Positions 8,119-15,214 of a stretch of 38,246 nucleotides of DNA are shown here, piece after piece (position 1 is the first letter of the stretch; every line of letters begins with the position of its first letter). The DNA is from Bordetella parapertussis (GTDB lineage: Bacteria; Pseudomonadota; Gammaproteobacteria; Burkholderiales; Burkholderiaceae_B). The DNA is taken from assembly GCA_945887835.1 (NCBI GenBank), contig CAMCZQ010000010.1:1-38246 (forward strand). Direction: 5' to 3'. A program made the position numbers and the translations under genes. The notes below the pieces were generated by a model that did not search any database, had not been told where the DNA came from, and saw nothing but the letters and a program-made list of their open reading frames with translations.

Positions 8119-8931
8119 TTAGAGCTTGAAATTGTGGGTCACTTCGTCTTGCGGCAAAGGTGGTTTTGCGCGGTATTTTGCCCCCTGCCGCCAAAGCTTG
8201 AACGCTTGCAGGTGGATACGCAGCATCACCCCGAGCGTCATCATGGGCATGCTCAGCAGCGCAGCGAGCAAAGCGCGCGTGCGCAAGGGCTCAGGCCGCA
8301 CGACAATGGCAGTACGCAACAAAGGGCCGTGCTCTTGTTCTGAATCAAAATAATCAATGGCGAGTCTCGGTTGACCCGCGCGTTCGTCTAGTTCAAACTC
8401 GTAGCGCCCCTGCACCGCGCAAAAGGGAGACACATGAAACACCTTTTTACAACTAAGCTTTGTGCTTGCCTGAATCGGTTCTAGGTTCGGAGCAGTCAAA
8501 AGATATTGATGGCGCTGCCCAAAGGTGTTGTTGACCTCGGCAAGCAATGCTCTGAGCGCACCCGCTTTGTCATGAATCAGCCAAAAACTCACTGGATTAA
8601 AGACATAGCCAAAGACGCGGGGAAAACACTGTAGCCACACTGCCCCTCTTTCAAAGCGCAGTTCATTTGCCTCAAGCACACCCGCAAGCCATGGCAGCAA
8701 AGTTGTACCGTCACGCGCACCGTGGTCGCACGCCCGAAAACTGACGGGGCGTGCACGCTCAACACCAAATAACCAACTGTTGTACCGCGCTAAGTCAGCA
8801 GGCTGGTCTAGCCGCAGGCGCAAACAAAATACTCGGTAGACAAACCGATGCACAAACGGACGCAAGCGCGCGTGCATCACACGCCCACGACACAGCAAAA
8901 GGGACTCTTGCCGAGTTGTGTCGTTAATCAT
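8119..8931 (-). CDS. DUF1365 family protein
   Basis: A 270-residue DUF1365 protein, recognised by the N-terminal 'GRVMHARLRPFVHRFVYRVF', 'VFGYVFNPVSFWLIHD' and 'EVNNTFGQRHQYLL', and by 'KVFHVSPFCAVQGRYEF'. The function is not established. The family is encoded nearly always between an FAD-dependent amine-oxidase-like protein and a CFA-family synthase, and the three act presumably on the same lipid. The start codon lies within the end of the FAD gene (eight-base overlap), supporting coupled translation. The C-terminal part is basic with a hydrophobic stretch ('LLSMPMMTLGVMLRIHL'), compatible with membrane contact. Confidence 0.9.
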   Translation of the reverse strand: MINDTTRQESLLLCRGRVMHARLRPFVHRFVYRVFCLRLRLDQPADLARYNSWLFGVERARPVSFRACDHGARDGTTLLPWLAGVLEANELRFERGAVWLQCFPRVFGYVFNPVSFWLIHDKAGALRALLAEVNNTFGQRHQYLLTAPNLEPIQASTKLSCKKVFHVSPFCAVQGRYEFELDERAGQPRLAIDYFDSEQEHGPLLRTAIVVRPEPLRTRALLAALLSMPMMTLGVMLRIHLQAFKLWRQGAKYRAKPPLPQDEVTHNFKL

Positions 8932-10234
8932 AGGTCGCTTTCCAGGGAGGTTCTACGCCAAAGGCGCGCGCCACACGCAGCGCAGATTTCAAGCCGTCCT
9001 CGTGAAAACCAAAACCGGTCCAGGCACCGCAAAACCAAGTTCTTTGTTGACCTTGCAGGGCAGGTAATTCTGACTGCGCCAGACTCGCGGCCTGATCAAG
9101 CACAGGATGTTCGTATGAAAACCGCGCGATCACCTTGGCGGGGTCGGGTGGCCGATGTGGATTCAGCGTGACGATCACCGGCGTCTTAAACGGCAAGGGT
9201 TGCAGCTGATTAATTAAATAGCTCACGGCGACAGGGCGCTCAGCCCCCTGCCCACCCGCGGCCATGTAATTCCAAGCGGACCACACCTTTTGGCGTCTGG
9301 GTAACAAGGCCACATCCGTGTGTAAAATAGCTTCGTTTGTTTGATAAGCAAAGCCCGAGAGCACGCGTTGCTCGTTGGGAGTGGAATCAAGCAAGGCAAG
9401 CGTGGTAGGTGCGTGACAAGACATCACCACCGCATCAAAGCTCTCGTCACCGCGCGGCGAGCTCACCACCACAGACTCTGCGGTGCGTCGCACCTGCGTC
9501 ACCGCGCAGCTCAGACGTGCATCAGTCAGTCGCTCGAGCATCGCCTGCACGTAAAGCCGCGAGCCACCCAAAATGGTCTTCCATTGCGGGCGGTTTTCGA
9601 TTTGCAACAAACGATGATTCAGACAAAAAGACAGAAAAGTCGCTGCCGAAAACTCAAGCACCGCACTGACTGGAGCTGACCAAATCGCAGCGGCCATCGG
9701 CAACAAATACCACTCTTGCATAGGTTGCCCGAACTTCTCACGCGAAAGCAAAGCGCCTAAGGTCATTGGGGTTTGACGCACTTCAAGCAGATAACGTTCG
9801 GCCTCGCGGTTAAAGCGCAAAATGTCTCGCAACATACTAAGAAACTTTGGCCGGAAAAGATTACTCGGCTGCGCAAAAACAGAACGAAGATTGGTACCTG
9901 CCCACTCGATGTCTGGCTCGTGAATCGACACACCAAAGGACATATCGCTGGCGTGAACAGGAACGCCTAAATACGCTAAGAGCGGAACAAGATTGGGATA
10001 AGTCAGATCGTTATGTACTAAAAATCCAGTATCTACCGGATGCGTAACCCCCTCAAGCGTCACATCTACCGTATTCGAGTGACCGCCAAAGTAGTCGCCC
10101 GCTTCAAAGAGCGTGACACGGTATTGCTCTGCTAAGAGCCAAGCCGCGGACAAACCTGCGATGCCCGAACCCACGACAGCAATCCGCCTTGCCTCTGCTG
10201 GCGCAGTCACAAAGCTATTTGCCTGGAGGGTCAT
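8924..10234 (-). CDS. FAD-dependent amine-oxidase-like oxidoreductase of CFA clusters
   Basis: Flavoprotein of 436 residues. The N-terminal dinucleotide-binding fold shows 'VVGSGIAGLSAAW' (GSGIAG at 22-27) ending in Glu44, then 'YFGGHSNTVDV', the second motif of the amine-oxidase/protoporphyrinogen-oxidase superfamily. The C-terminus 'WFCGAWTGFGFHEDGLKSA' closes the FAD site. In plant cyclopropane synthases a similar FAD domain is fused to the CFA domain, which supports a joint role on the same acyl chain, perhaps as a desaturase or oxidase; this is inference. The frame is open 23 codons further upstream, but ATG at 10234 overlaps the preceding gene's stop (ATGA) and is the convincing start. 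Confidence 0.9.
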   Translation of the reverse strand: MTLQANSFVTAPAEARRIAVVGSGIAGLSAAWLLAEQYRVTLFEAGDYFGGHSNTVDVTLEGVTHPVDTGFLVHNDLTYPNLVPLLAYLGVPVHASDMSFGVSIHEPDIEWAGTNLRSVFAQPSNLFRPKFLSMLRDILRFNREAERYLLEVRQTPMTLGALLSREKFGQPMQEWYLLPMAAAIWSAPVSAVLEFSAATFLSFCLNHRLLQIENRPQWKTILGGSRLYVQAMLERLTDARLSCAVTQVRRTAESVVVSSPRGDESFDAVVMSCHAPTTLALLDSTPNEQRVLSGFAYQTNEAILHTDVALLPRRQKVWSAWNYMAAGGQGAERPVAVSYLINQLQPLPFKTPVIVTLNPHRPPDPAKVIARFSYEHPVLDQAASLAQSELPALQGQQRTWFCGAWTGFGFHEDGLKSALRVARAFGVEPPWKATYD

Positions 10235-10758
10235 GGCGTTTTGGACTCCAAACCAAGCAAAGCCAGGCGAAGCGCTGGACGTTGCGTCTTGGGATCGAGC
10301 CAAATCGCTGCGAAGGCGTTGGCAAAGGCGGGTTCAAGAATCGGCTCTAGCTCGGCCCGCGCCGAAAAAAAGTACACCCCTTTACCCGGCACAAACCAGC
10401 CCAGCAGACGATCACCAAGGCCAACATCAGGCACGATCGCCTCAAGGGCGTGACGCCAGCTTGCCAGCTGTTCTGCAGAGGGTGCCACTAGCCTCTGGAT
10501 TTCTTGCAGGGAAATCGTAATAATTTGCTGCGCAGAGAGCTTGCGCAAGTAGGCCAGATCTAGGAGGTGGGGTTGTGAGGCATCAAAGTGACCCGTGGGA
10601 CTGAGCAAGCGGATGCGATAAAACTTAAAAACGCTCCAGCTAAAAATGCCCTCGCCGCACACCTTCCAAGCGCTGCCAGCCTGCGCCACCACGTGCTCCG
10701 GTAAGTCTGGCGACCGAAACCGCGAAGAAACATCGTCAAGGGCTACGCTTGCAGGCAT
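10231..10758 (-). CDS. Chalcone-isomerase-like protein without signal peptide (paralogue 2)
   Basis: First gene of the lipid operon; 175 residues. It shares the domain of the gene at 6323-6841: 'FSWSVFKFYRIRLL', 'PGKGVYFFSA' and the C-terminal 'IWLDPKTQRPALRLALLG' line up with the paralogue. Unlike the paralogue, residues 1-30 are polar and charged, with no hydrophobic signal segment, so the protein should stay in the cytoplasm unless the start is wrong. No Shine-Dalgarno is visible before the ATG at 10758; the candidate promoter would give an almost leaderless mRNA. Function unknown; acyl or lipid binding is suggested by the fold's plant fatty-acid-binding relatives and by the neighbours. 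Confidence 0.82.
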   Translation of the reverse strand: MPASVALDDVSSRFRSPDLPEHVVAQAGSAWKVCGEGIFSWSVFKFYRIRLLSPTGHFDASQPHLLDLAYLRKLSAQQIITISLQEIQRLVAPSAEQLASWRHALEAIVPDVGLGDRLLGWFVPGKGVYFFSARAELEPILEPAFANAFAAIWLDPKTQRPALRLALLGLESKTP

Positions 10759-10897
10759 AATTAAGCTTTATCTATATAAAAAGAATACATCTCAACAATT
10801 TACACTATAAAGTATAAAAAAATACTAAACAGTAATAAAATATACTTATTAGACACAATTTGTGCTTATCTTGGCCTGCACCCCTTGGCGAACCCGA
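10759..10897. promoter_or_regulatory. Divergent AT-rich promoter/operator region of the lipid operon and tetR
   Basis: Very AT-rich region between divergent genes. For the leftward operon a possible promoter is TTGTTG (10798-10793) and TATAGA (10776-10771) with a 16-base spacer. Rightward candidates are TTTACA (10799-10804) with TACTAA (10823-10828), or TATACT (10841-10846). Two inverted repeats could bind the TetR dimer: AGTAT-6-ATACT at 10811-10826 and CACAA-T-TTGTG at 10854-10864. The placement of each element is inference; the repeats themselves are exact. Confidence 0.5.
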
Positions 10898-11518
10898 ATG
10901 ATCGAAACTGTCCCTGTCAAACTGTCATTCAAGCAACAGCAGTTGCAATTTCGCGAGAATGCAATTCTTGATGCGGTGAACCGGCTACTCGCGCAAAAAG
11001 GGTTTGACCTCATGACTATGGATGAGGTGGCGGCCGATGTCGGCATTGCTAAAGCCAGTCTCTACAAACATTTTCAATCGAAAGAGCAGTTGGCTGCAGC
11101 CTCAATGACGCGTCTGCTCGAGAGCGCCCTAGCGCTTGCCCAAGGGTTGCCCGAGCATCACACGCCGCTCGACAAACTCAAAGCTGTTGTGCGCTGGGCT
11201 ATCACCGAGCACCTAGGCGGCACCATGCCATTGTTGCCGTCGACTCGCTCAAGCATTCAACAAGCACTGTTGGCCTACCCACCTTACATTGATCGTTTAA
11301 GTACGCTCACCGAGCAACTCGGTGACTGGATTGAACAGGCTCAGGCCGCCCGCACCTTGTCTGCCTCGCTGCCGGGCGAAGTCATTTTGTACACAATTTT
11401 TGCCCGGTCGTGCGATCCGGTCGCGGACTTCTTAAAAATGGGCGGTGCTTTCTCAGATGAGGACATTGTTGACTTAGTGATTCATACGACCTTCGAGGGT
11501 ATGGCTGGACAAACTTGA
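10898..11518 (+). CDS. TetR/AcrR family transcriptional regulator
   Basis: Dimeric DNA-binding repressor of 206 residues. The N-terminal helix-turn-helix is clear: 'AILDAVNRLLAQKGFDLMTMDEVA' is the first helices and 'AADVGIAKASLYKHFQSKEQL' the recognition part (about residues 40-65). The C-terminal ligand-binding region is divergent. ATG at 10898 is chosen; a GTG at 10862 in the same frame would add 12 residues but overlaps an inverted repeat that looks like an operator. Divergent orientation to the nine-gene lipid operon strongly suggests it controls that operon and itself. The ligand is unknown; a fatty acid or acyl-CoA is a natural candidate by analogy with FabR/FadR-type TetR proteins. 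Confidence 0.9.
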   Translation: MIETVPVKLSFKQQQLQFRENAILDAVNRLLAQKGFDLMTMDEVAADVGIAKASLYKHFQSKEQLAAASMTRLLESALALAQGLPEHHTPLDKLKAVVRWAITEHLGGTMPLLPSTRSSIQQALLAYPPYIDRLSTLTEQLGDWIEQAQAARTLSASLPGEVILYTIFARSCDPVADFLKMGGAFSDEDIVDLVIHTTFEGMAGQT

Positions 11519-11582
11519 CCCGAATCGCAGCCCGCCTTGTGTCAGGCATCGGCTAGAATCGATTTTTTTTTGCGAGTGCGTC

Positions 11583-12497
11583 ATGTGGTTTAAAAATATC
11601 AAGTTATTTCGTCTGTCACCGTCTTTTGCCTGGACAGCCCCTCAGCTGGACGCACTTTTAGCTAAAGAACAGTTTGTATCGGCCGGCGCTGCCGCCCCTT
11701 TGTCTGTTGGCTGGGTAGCCCCGCGCGAAGAAGATGTGCGTTTTGCTTACGGTGTTGGTCGCCAAATTTTGTGCGCCTATCGTACCGAAAAAAAACTACT
11801 GCCCACGTCGGTCATCAATCAGTTTGCTAAAGTGCGCGCCCAAGAGCTTGAAGACCAACAAGGCTTTAAACCCGGGCGCAAGCAATTGCGTGACCTGAAA
11901 GAAGAAGTCACACAAGCCCTGCTGCCACGCGCCTTTAGTCTGGCCCGCGACACCCGAGTCTGGATTGACCCGGTCAATCACTGGCTCGTGATTGACACGG
12001 CTTCAGCGTCAAAGTCTGAAGAAATCCTCACAGCGCTCGGCAAGGCACTCTATCCGTTTCCGGTCGAACCAATCCAAGTCACAATCAGCCCGGCTGCAGC
12101 AATGACAGACTGGGTATTGGGCGGACACGGCCCGGCAAACTTTTCGGTAGATCAAGATGCAGAATTGCGTGCAGGGGGCGACAAGGCTGCGGCGGTGCGC
12201 TATGTCAAACACGCGCTCGATAGCGATGACATCCAAAAGCACATCAAATCCGGCAAACAATGTATGCGCCTAGCCCTCACCTTCAATGATCGCGTCTCGT
12301 TTGTCTTGACTGAAAATCTGGATATTAAACGCGTCGTCGCTCAAGATATTCTGGATCAGTCTGAACAAAATATGCCCGCCGACGCCAACGAACAGTTTGA
12401 CGGCGATTTCACCCTGATGTGCGCCGAGCTCAATCAAATGCTGTGCGCGCTAATCGAGGCCCTAGAAGAAAAAGTCTTAACCGCAAAAGCGGCTTAA
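11583..12497 (+). CDS. rdgC: Recombination-associated protein RdgC
   Basis: Nucleoid-associated DNA-binding protein that forms a ring around double-stranded DNA and restrains RecA-driven recombination. The sequence begins 'MWFKNIKLFRL' as in typical RdgC, continues with 'VGWVAPRE', 'ILCAYRTEKKLLP' and 'KPGRKQLRDLKEEV', and ends in an alanine-rich tail; 304 residues compares with 303 in E. coli. It starts 64 bases after the tetR stop, following a T-run (about 11563-11571), and no strong ribosome-binding site is visible. A small unknown gene follows after 20 bases and is probably cotranscribed. Confidence 0.96.
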   Translation: MWFKNIKLFRLSPSFAWTAPQLDALLAKEQFVSAGAAAPLSVGWVAPREEDVRFAYGVGRQILCAYRTEKKLLPTSVINQFAKVRAQELEDQQGFKPGRKQLRDLKEEVTQALLPRAFSLARDTRVWIDPVNHWLVIDTASASKSEEILTALGKALYPFPVEPIQVTISPAAAMTDWVLGGHGPANFSVDQDAELRAGGDKAAAVRYVKHALDSDDIQKHIKSGKQCMRLALTFNDRVSFVLTENLDIKRVVAQDILDQSEQNMPADANEQFDGDFTLMCAELNQMLCALIEALEEKVLTAKAA

Positions 12498-12517
12498 GCA
12501 TTCACAAAGAAGCCAGC

Positions 12518-12838
12518 ATGGATCTCATGATTACGAGCAAGATTCTCGAAACACTCGAGACCGGCGTTGTGCTTGAGGTCAATGCTGATGATTTACATGT
12601 CCGCGCCTACATCGTTATCTCTGCGGTTGACATGGCAGTGGTCGAAAAACTAATCCCCCTCGCCGTCTTTGAGAGCGGCGCGCAAGTACACGTCGCTGGC
12701 ATCGAAGCTGCGGGCGATATCACCGAGCAAGTCGTCCAAATTTTAGAAAACATGGAACCCCAAGACGTCGTCGTTTTTTTGTGCGAGACCGCCGTGGCGT
12801 ATGCTGAAAGCTTGGCCGTGTTAGGATTGACGCACTGA
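12518..12838 (+). CDS. Small acidic protein of unknown function downstream of rdgC
   Basis: A 106-residue protein I do not recognise. It is acidic and rich in Val, Ala and Glu, with alternating strand/helix character ('VVLEVNADDLHVRAYIVISAVDM', 'QDVVVFLCETAVAYAE') and no signal peptide or membrane segment. The frame is open from 12419 inside rdgC, but ATG at 12518, 20 bases after the rdgC stop, is the likely start; an ATG at 12527 is an alternative. Proximity to rdgC suggests shared expression but not function. The composition and good codon use support a real gene. Confidence 0.6.
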   Translation: MDLMITSKILETLETGVVLEVNADDLHVRAYIVISAVDMAVVEKLIPLAVFESGAQVHVAGIEAAGDITEQVVQILENMEPQDVVVFLCETAVAYAESLAVLGLTH

Positions 12839-12846
12839 GGGGGTTT

Positions 12847-12911
12847 GCGCTAAGCGCCACCCTTGATGTTTACCACAGCAAGATGAGAGCCTGCGCTGCG
12901 CGCTCAGGCTC
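12847..12911. terminator. Two GC-rich hairpins between convergent genes
   Basis: Between the unknown gene and the convergent permease gene there are two inverted repeats: GCGCT-A-AGCGC (12847-12857) and GAGCCTG...CAGGCTC (arms 12887-12893 and 12905-12911), the latter overlapping the end of the permease gene. Neither is followed by a good T tract on either strand, so a role as a terminator is possible but weakly supported. Confidence 0.35.
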
Positions 12912-14292
12912 GCTTGTTTGAAAGGTGCGTAATCACTAAGGCCACCACCCCGACCGCCATCACCAGTAAAGAAATATAAACCGCCCCTTTACTCATTGCG
13001 TAGGTCACGCTCGAATACGTGAGAAAGGCGCAGGTTAAACAAAACAAAATCGGTGTAAGAGGGTAAAGCGGCACTTTAAACGGCCGCTCTGCCTGAGGAT
13101 CTTTGACTCGCAGCACAAAAAGCGAAACGCCAACCAAAAATAAAAAGGCCCAAAATACCGGTGCCGTAAATTCAACCATGACCTCAAAACCGTCGGTCTG
13201 CCAAATGCCCAGACCAACCAAGGCCAGGCTTAAAAGGGATTGAACGCAGTAGGCTGCGACGGGTGAACCACGCTCAGCGTGCCAGTTACCCATAAAACGT
13301 AAAGCGGGCCAGTCGCGGCCCAAAGCATAATTCGTACGCGCGCCCACAATCATGGTCGCATTGATACTGGTCAAAGCAGCAACCGCCACAAAAACACCAA
13401 GCGCTTTTTCGCCCCAAGGGCCAAAGGCCTTACCCATCAGGTCGGCTGCCACCGCTTTACTGCCTGCTAAGCCCGATAGGCCCAGGCCCGCGAGTACCGC
13501 GATATTGAAAAGCAAATAAATCAGTGTCAGAAGCATGATGCTGATCACGATGACCGGCACAATCGCGCGCTTGCCCCCTCGCACTTCAGCCGAGATGTAG
13601 GCAGCTTCGTTCCAGCCACCATACGTCAGCAAAACAAAAACCATCGACAACCCAAACATGCCTAAGCTTGGTGAAGACGAAAATAAAGCTGGCGACGCAG
13701 GCGCCTCGCCCGACAGCACAAAGCCTGCCACCGCGACACATAGCAAACCCGTCACTTCAATCATAGTCAGACAGGTCTGTACCCACGACGCCGCATGTAA
13801 GCCAATCAAGTTAATCAGGGTCATGGCGACGACAATCCCAATCGCCCACAGCGCGGTTGAGTGCGCGCCTAAGTTGATCACTTTGCTCATGTAGTCACCG
13901 AACACAAAGGCAAGCAGGGCGATTGACCCTGTATTAATGACCGTTGCCTTGGCCCAGGCGTATAAAAAAGAAACTGGCTTGCCAAAGGCACGCGCCAAAA
14001 AATGATAGTCTCCGCCCGCGTGTGGGTAGGTGGTGGCAAGCTCTGCATAGCAGAGTGCCCCCGCCAAAGAAATCACGCCCCCCAACACCCACGCCACAAT
14101 CAACCACCCAGCATCACCCGTGACACCCGCGACCATTGAGGGTGTTTTAAAGATACCGGCACCAATCACAATTCCGACAATAATCGCGATTGCACGGAAG
14201 GCGCTCAACTGCTTGGTGGGTGCATTGCTCAACGCCTGAGATTCAGTGCCTGCGGCAGTTGTTTGCGTGCTGGTGTCTTGAAGCGTAGTCAT
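12904..14292 (-). CDS. APC family amino acid permease
   Basis: Inner-membrane amino acid/polyamine/organocation transporter of 462 residues with about 12 transmembrane helices. Helix 1 carries 'IVIGAGIFKTPS', the broken-helix substrate motif of the family, and 'GALCYAELATTYPHAGGDYHFL' is typical for the second and third helices. The closest type appears to be the LAT-like group of APC permeases; the substrate cannot be read from the sequence. It starts two bases after the stop of the exported methyltransferase gene, so the two are one transcription unit. Its end faces the rdgC-linked gene. Confidence 0.9.
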   Translation of the reverse strand: MTTLQDTSTQTTAAGTESQALSNAPTKQLSAFRAIAIIVGIVIGAGIFKTPSMVAGVTGDAGWLIVAWVLGGVISLAGALCYAELATTYPHAGGDYHFLARAFGKPVSFLYAWAKATVINTGSIALLAFVFGDYMSKVINLGAHSTALWAIGIVVAMTLINLIGLHAASWVQTCLTMIEVTGLLCVAVAGFVLSGEAPASPALFSSSPSLGMFGLSMVFVLLTYGGWNEAAYISAEVRGGKRAIVPVIVISIMLLTLIYLLFNIAVLAGLGLSGLAGSKAVAADLMGKAFGPWGEKALGVFVAVAALTSINATMIVGARTNYALGRDWPALRFMGNWHAERGSPVAAYCVQSLLSLALVGLGIWQTDGFEVMVEFTAPVFWAFLFLVGVSLFVLRVKDPQAERPFKVPLYPLTPILFCLTCAFLTYSSVTYAMSKGAVYISLLVMAVGVVALVITHLSNKRA

Positions 14293-14294
14293 AT

Positions 14295-15155
14295 TTAGTT
14301 ACGGGTACCAGTGACTGTGTAGAGTGGTGAATTTTCAAAGACCTGGCCCGAAAATTCATTGCCATTGAGCGTCACATCCATGAAGCGCGATTGATTGCTC
14401 TGATCCAAAAACGTAAATTTCAAGCGATTACCCGACAAGGTGGCGCTCAAAATTGGCTGCGTTTTACCGTAGATATTGAGAGTCCCCCCGACGCGCTGAT
14501 ACCGTTGCGTCACTTCAAGCGATACGGGTTGTTGCGAGCCTTCTACGCCTTTTAACAGCCATTTGCCGGCAGCGTTGCCAGGCACGACCCAAAAGTAGCC
14601 TTGCGCATACCCCGTGCCGACCGTGTCATCGGGTTCCCAGTCACCCATATTGAACGCATTGGTCACGATGCGCGTGCCGGGTGCCATTTTTAGGATCGTT
14701 GGGCGAATTTTTAAATTCAGATCGGGTAATAAATACATAGTGACTACGGTGGCTTTTGAAAAGTCCTCGACAAAAATATCACCGTTAATGATTTTGACTT
14801 TGTCCGCAACCCCGGCACGTTCGGTGTTGCGCCTGGCGAGATCAGCCATTTCTTTGTTGTACTCGATACCCACTGCGGTCGCGCCAAAGTTTTTTGCCGC
14901 CGCAATCGCGATCTTTCCGTCACCCGCCCCAAGGTCATAAACCAGATCGGTCGGCTTAACCTTCGCAACTTTTAGCATGGCCTCGGCTACCGCGTCATTC
15001 GTGGGCACCCAAATGACATCCTTGCCACTTTGTCCAACACGCGGCTCGTATTTTTCGTCACCAAGCTTTGTCGCTTCTGCCGATTGCGCAAAGAGTGGGC
15101 TGGCCGCCAAGGTGGCTGCAATAAATGTGGCACCTACCAAAAAACGAAAAGTCAT
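14295..15155 (-). CDS. Exported class I SAM-methyltransferase-like protein
   Basis: A 286-residue protein with a signal peptide ('MTFRFLVGATFIAATLAASPLFAQS', cleavage after A-Q region) followed by a class I methyltransferase fold: motif I 'VYDLGAGDGKIAIAAAK', acidic end of strand 2 'GIEYNKEM', 'INGDIF' and 'YLLPDLNLKIRP'. This pattern resembles the FAM173/ATPSCKMT-type lysine methyltransferases. A beta-rich C-terminal segment of about 110 residues follows ('LEVTQRYQRVGGTLNIYG'). Export is odd, because SAM is not known to be available in the periplasm. ATG at 15155 has GGGGG five bases upstream; upstream TTG/ATG codons in frame are less likely. It is followed two bases later by the APC permease. 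Confidence 0.82.
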   Translation of the reverse strand: MTFRFLVGATFIAATLAASPLFAQSAEATKLGDEKYEPRVGQSGKDVIWVPTNDAVAEAMLKVAKVKPTDLVYDLGAGDGKIAIAAAKNFGATAVGIEYNKEMADLARRNTERAGVADKVKIINGDIFVEDFSKATVVTMYLLPDLNLKIRPTILKMAPGTRIVTNAFNMGDWEPDDTVGTGYAQGYFWVVPGNAAGKWLLKGVEGSQQPVSLEVTQRYQRVGGTLNIYGKTQPILSATLSGNRLKFTFLDQSNQSRFMDVTLNGNEFSGQVFENSPLYTVTGTRN

Positions 15156-15214
15156 AATTACCCCCATTAACAATTAAAAGAGTCGTGGAAAAAAAGTGTT
15201 TGAAGCGCTTGTGC

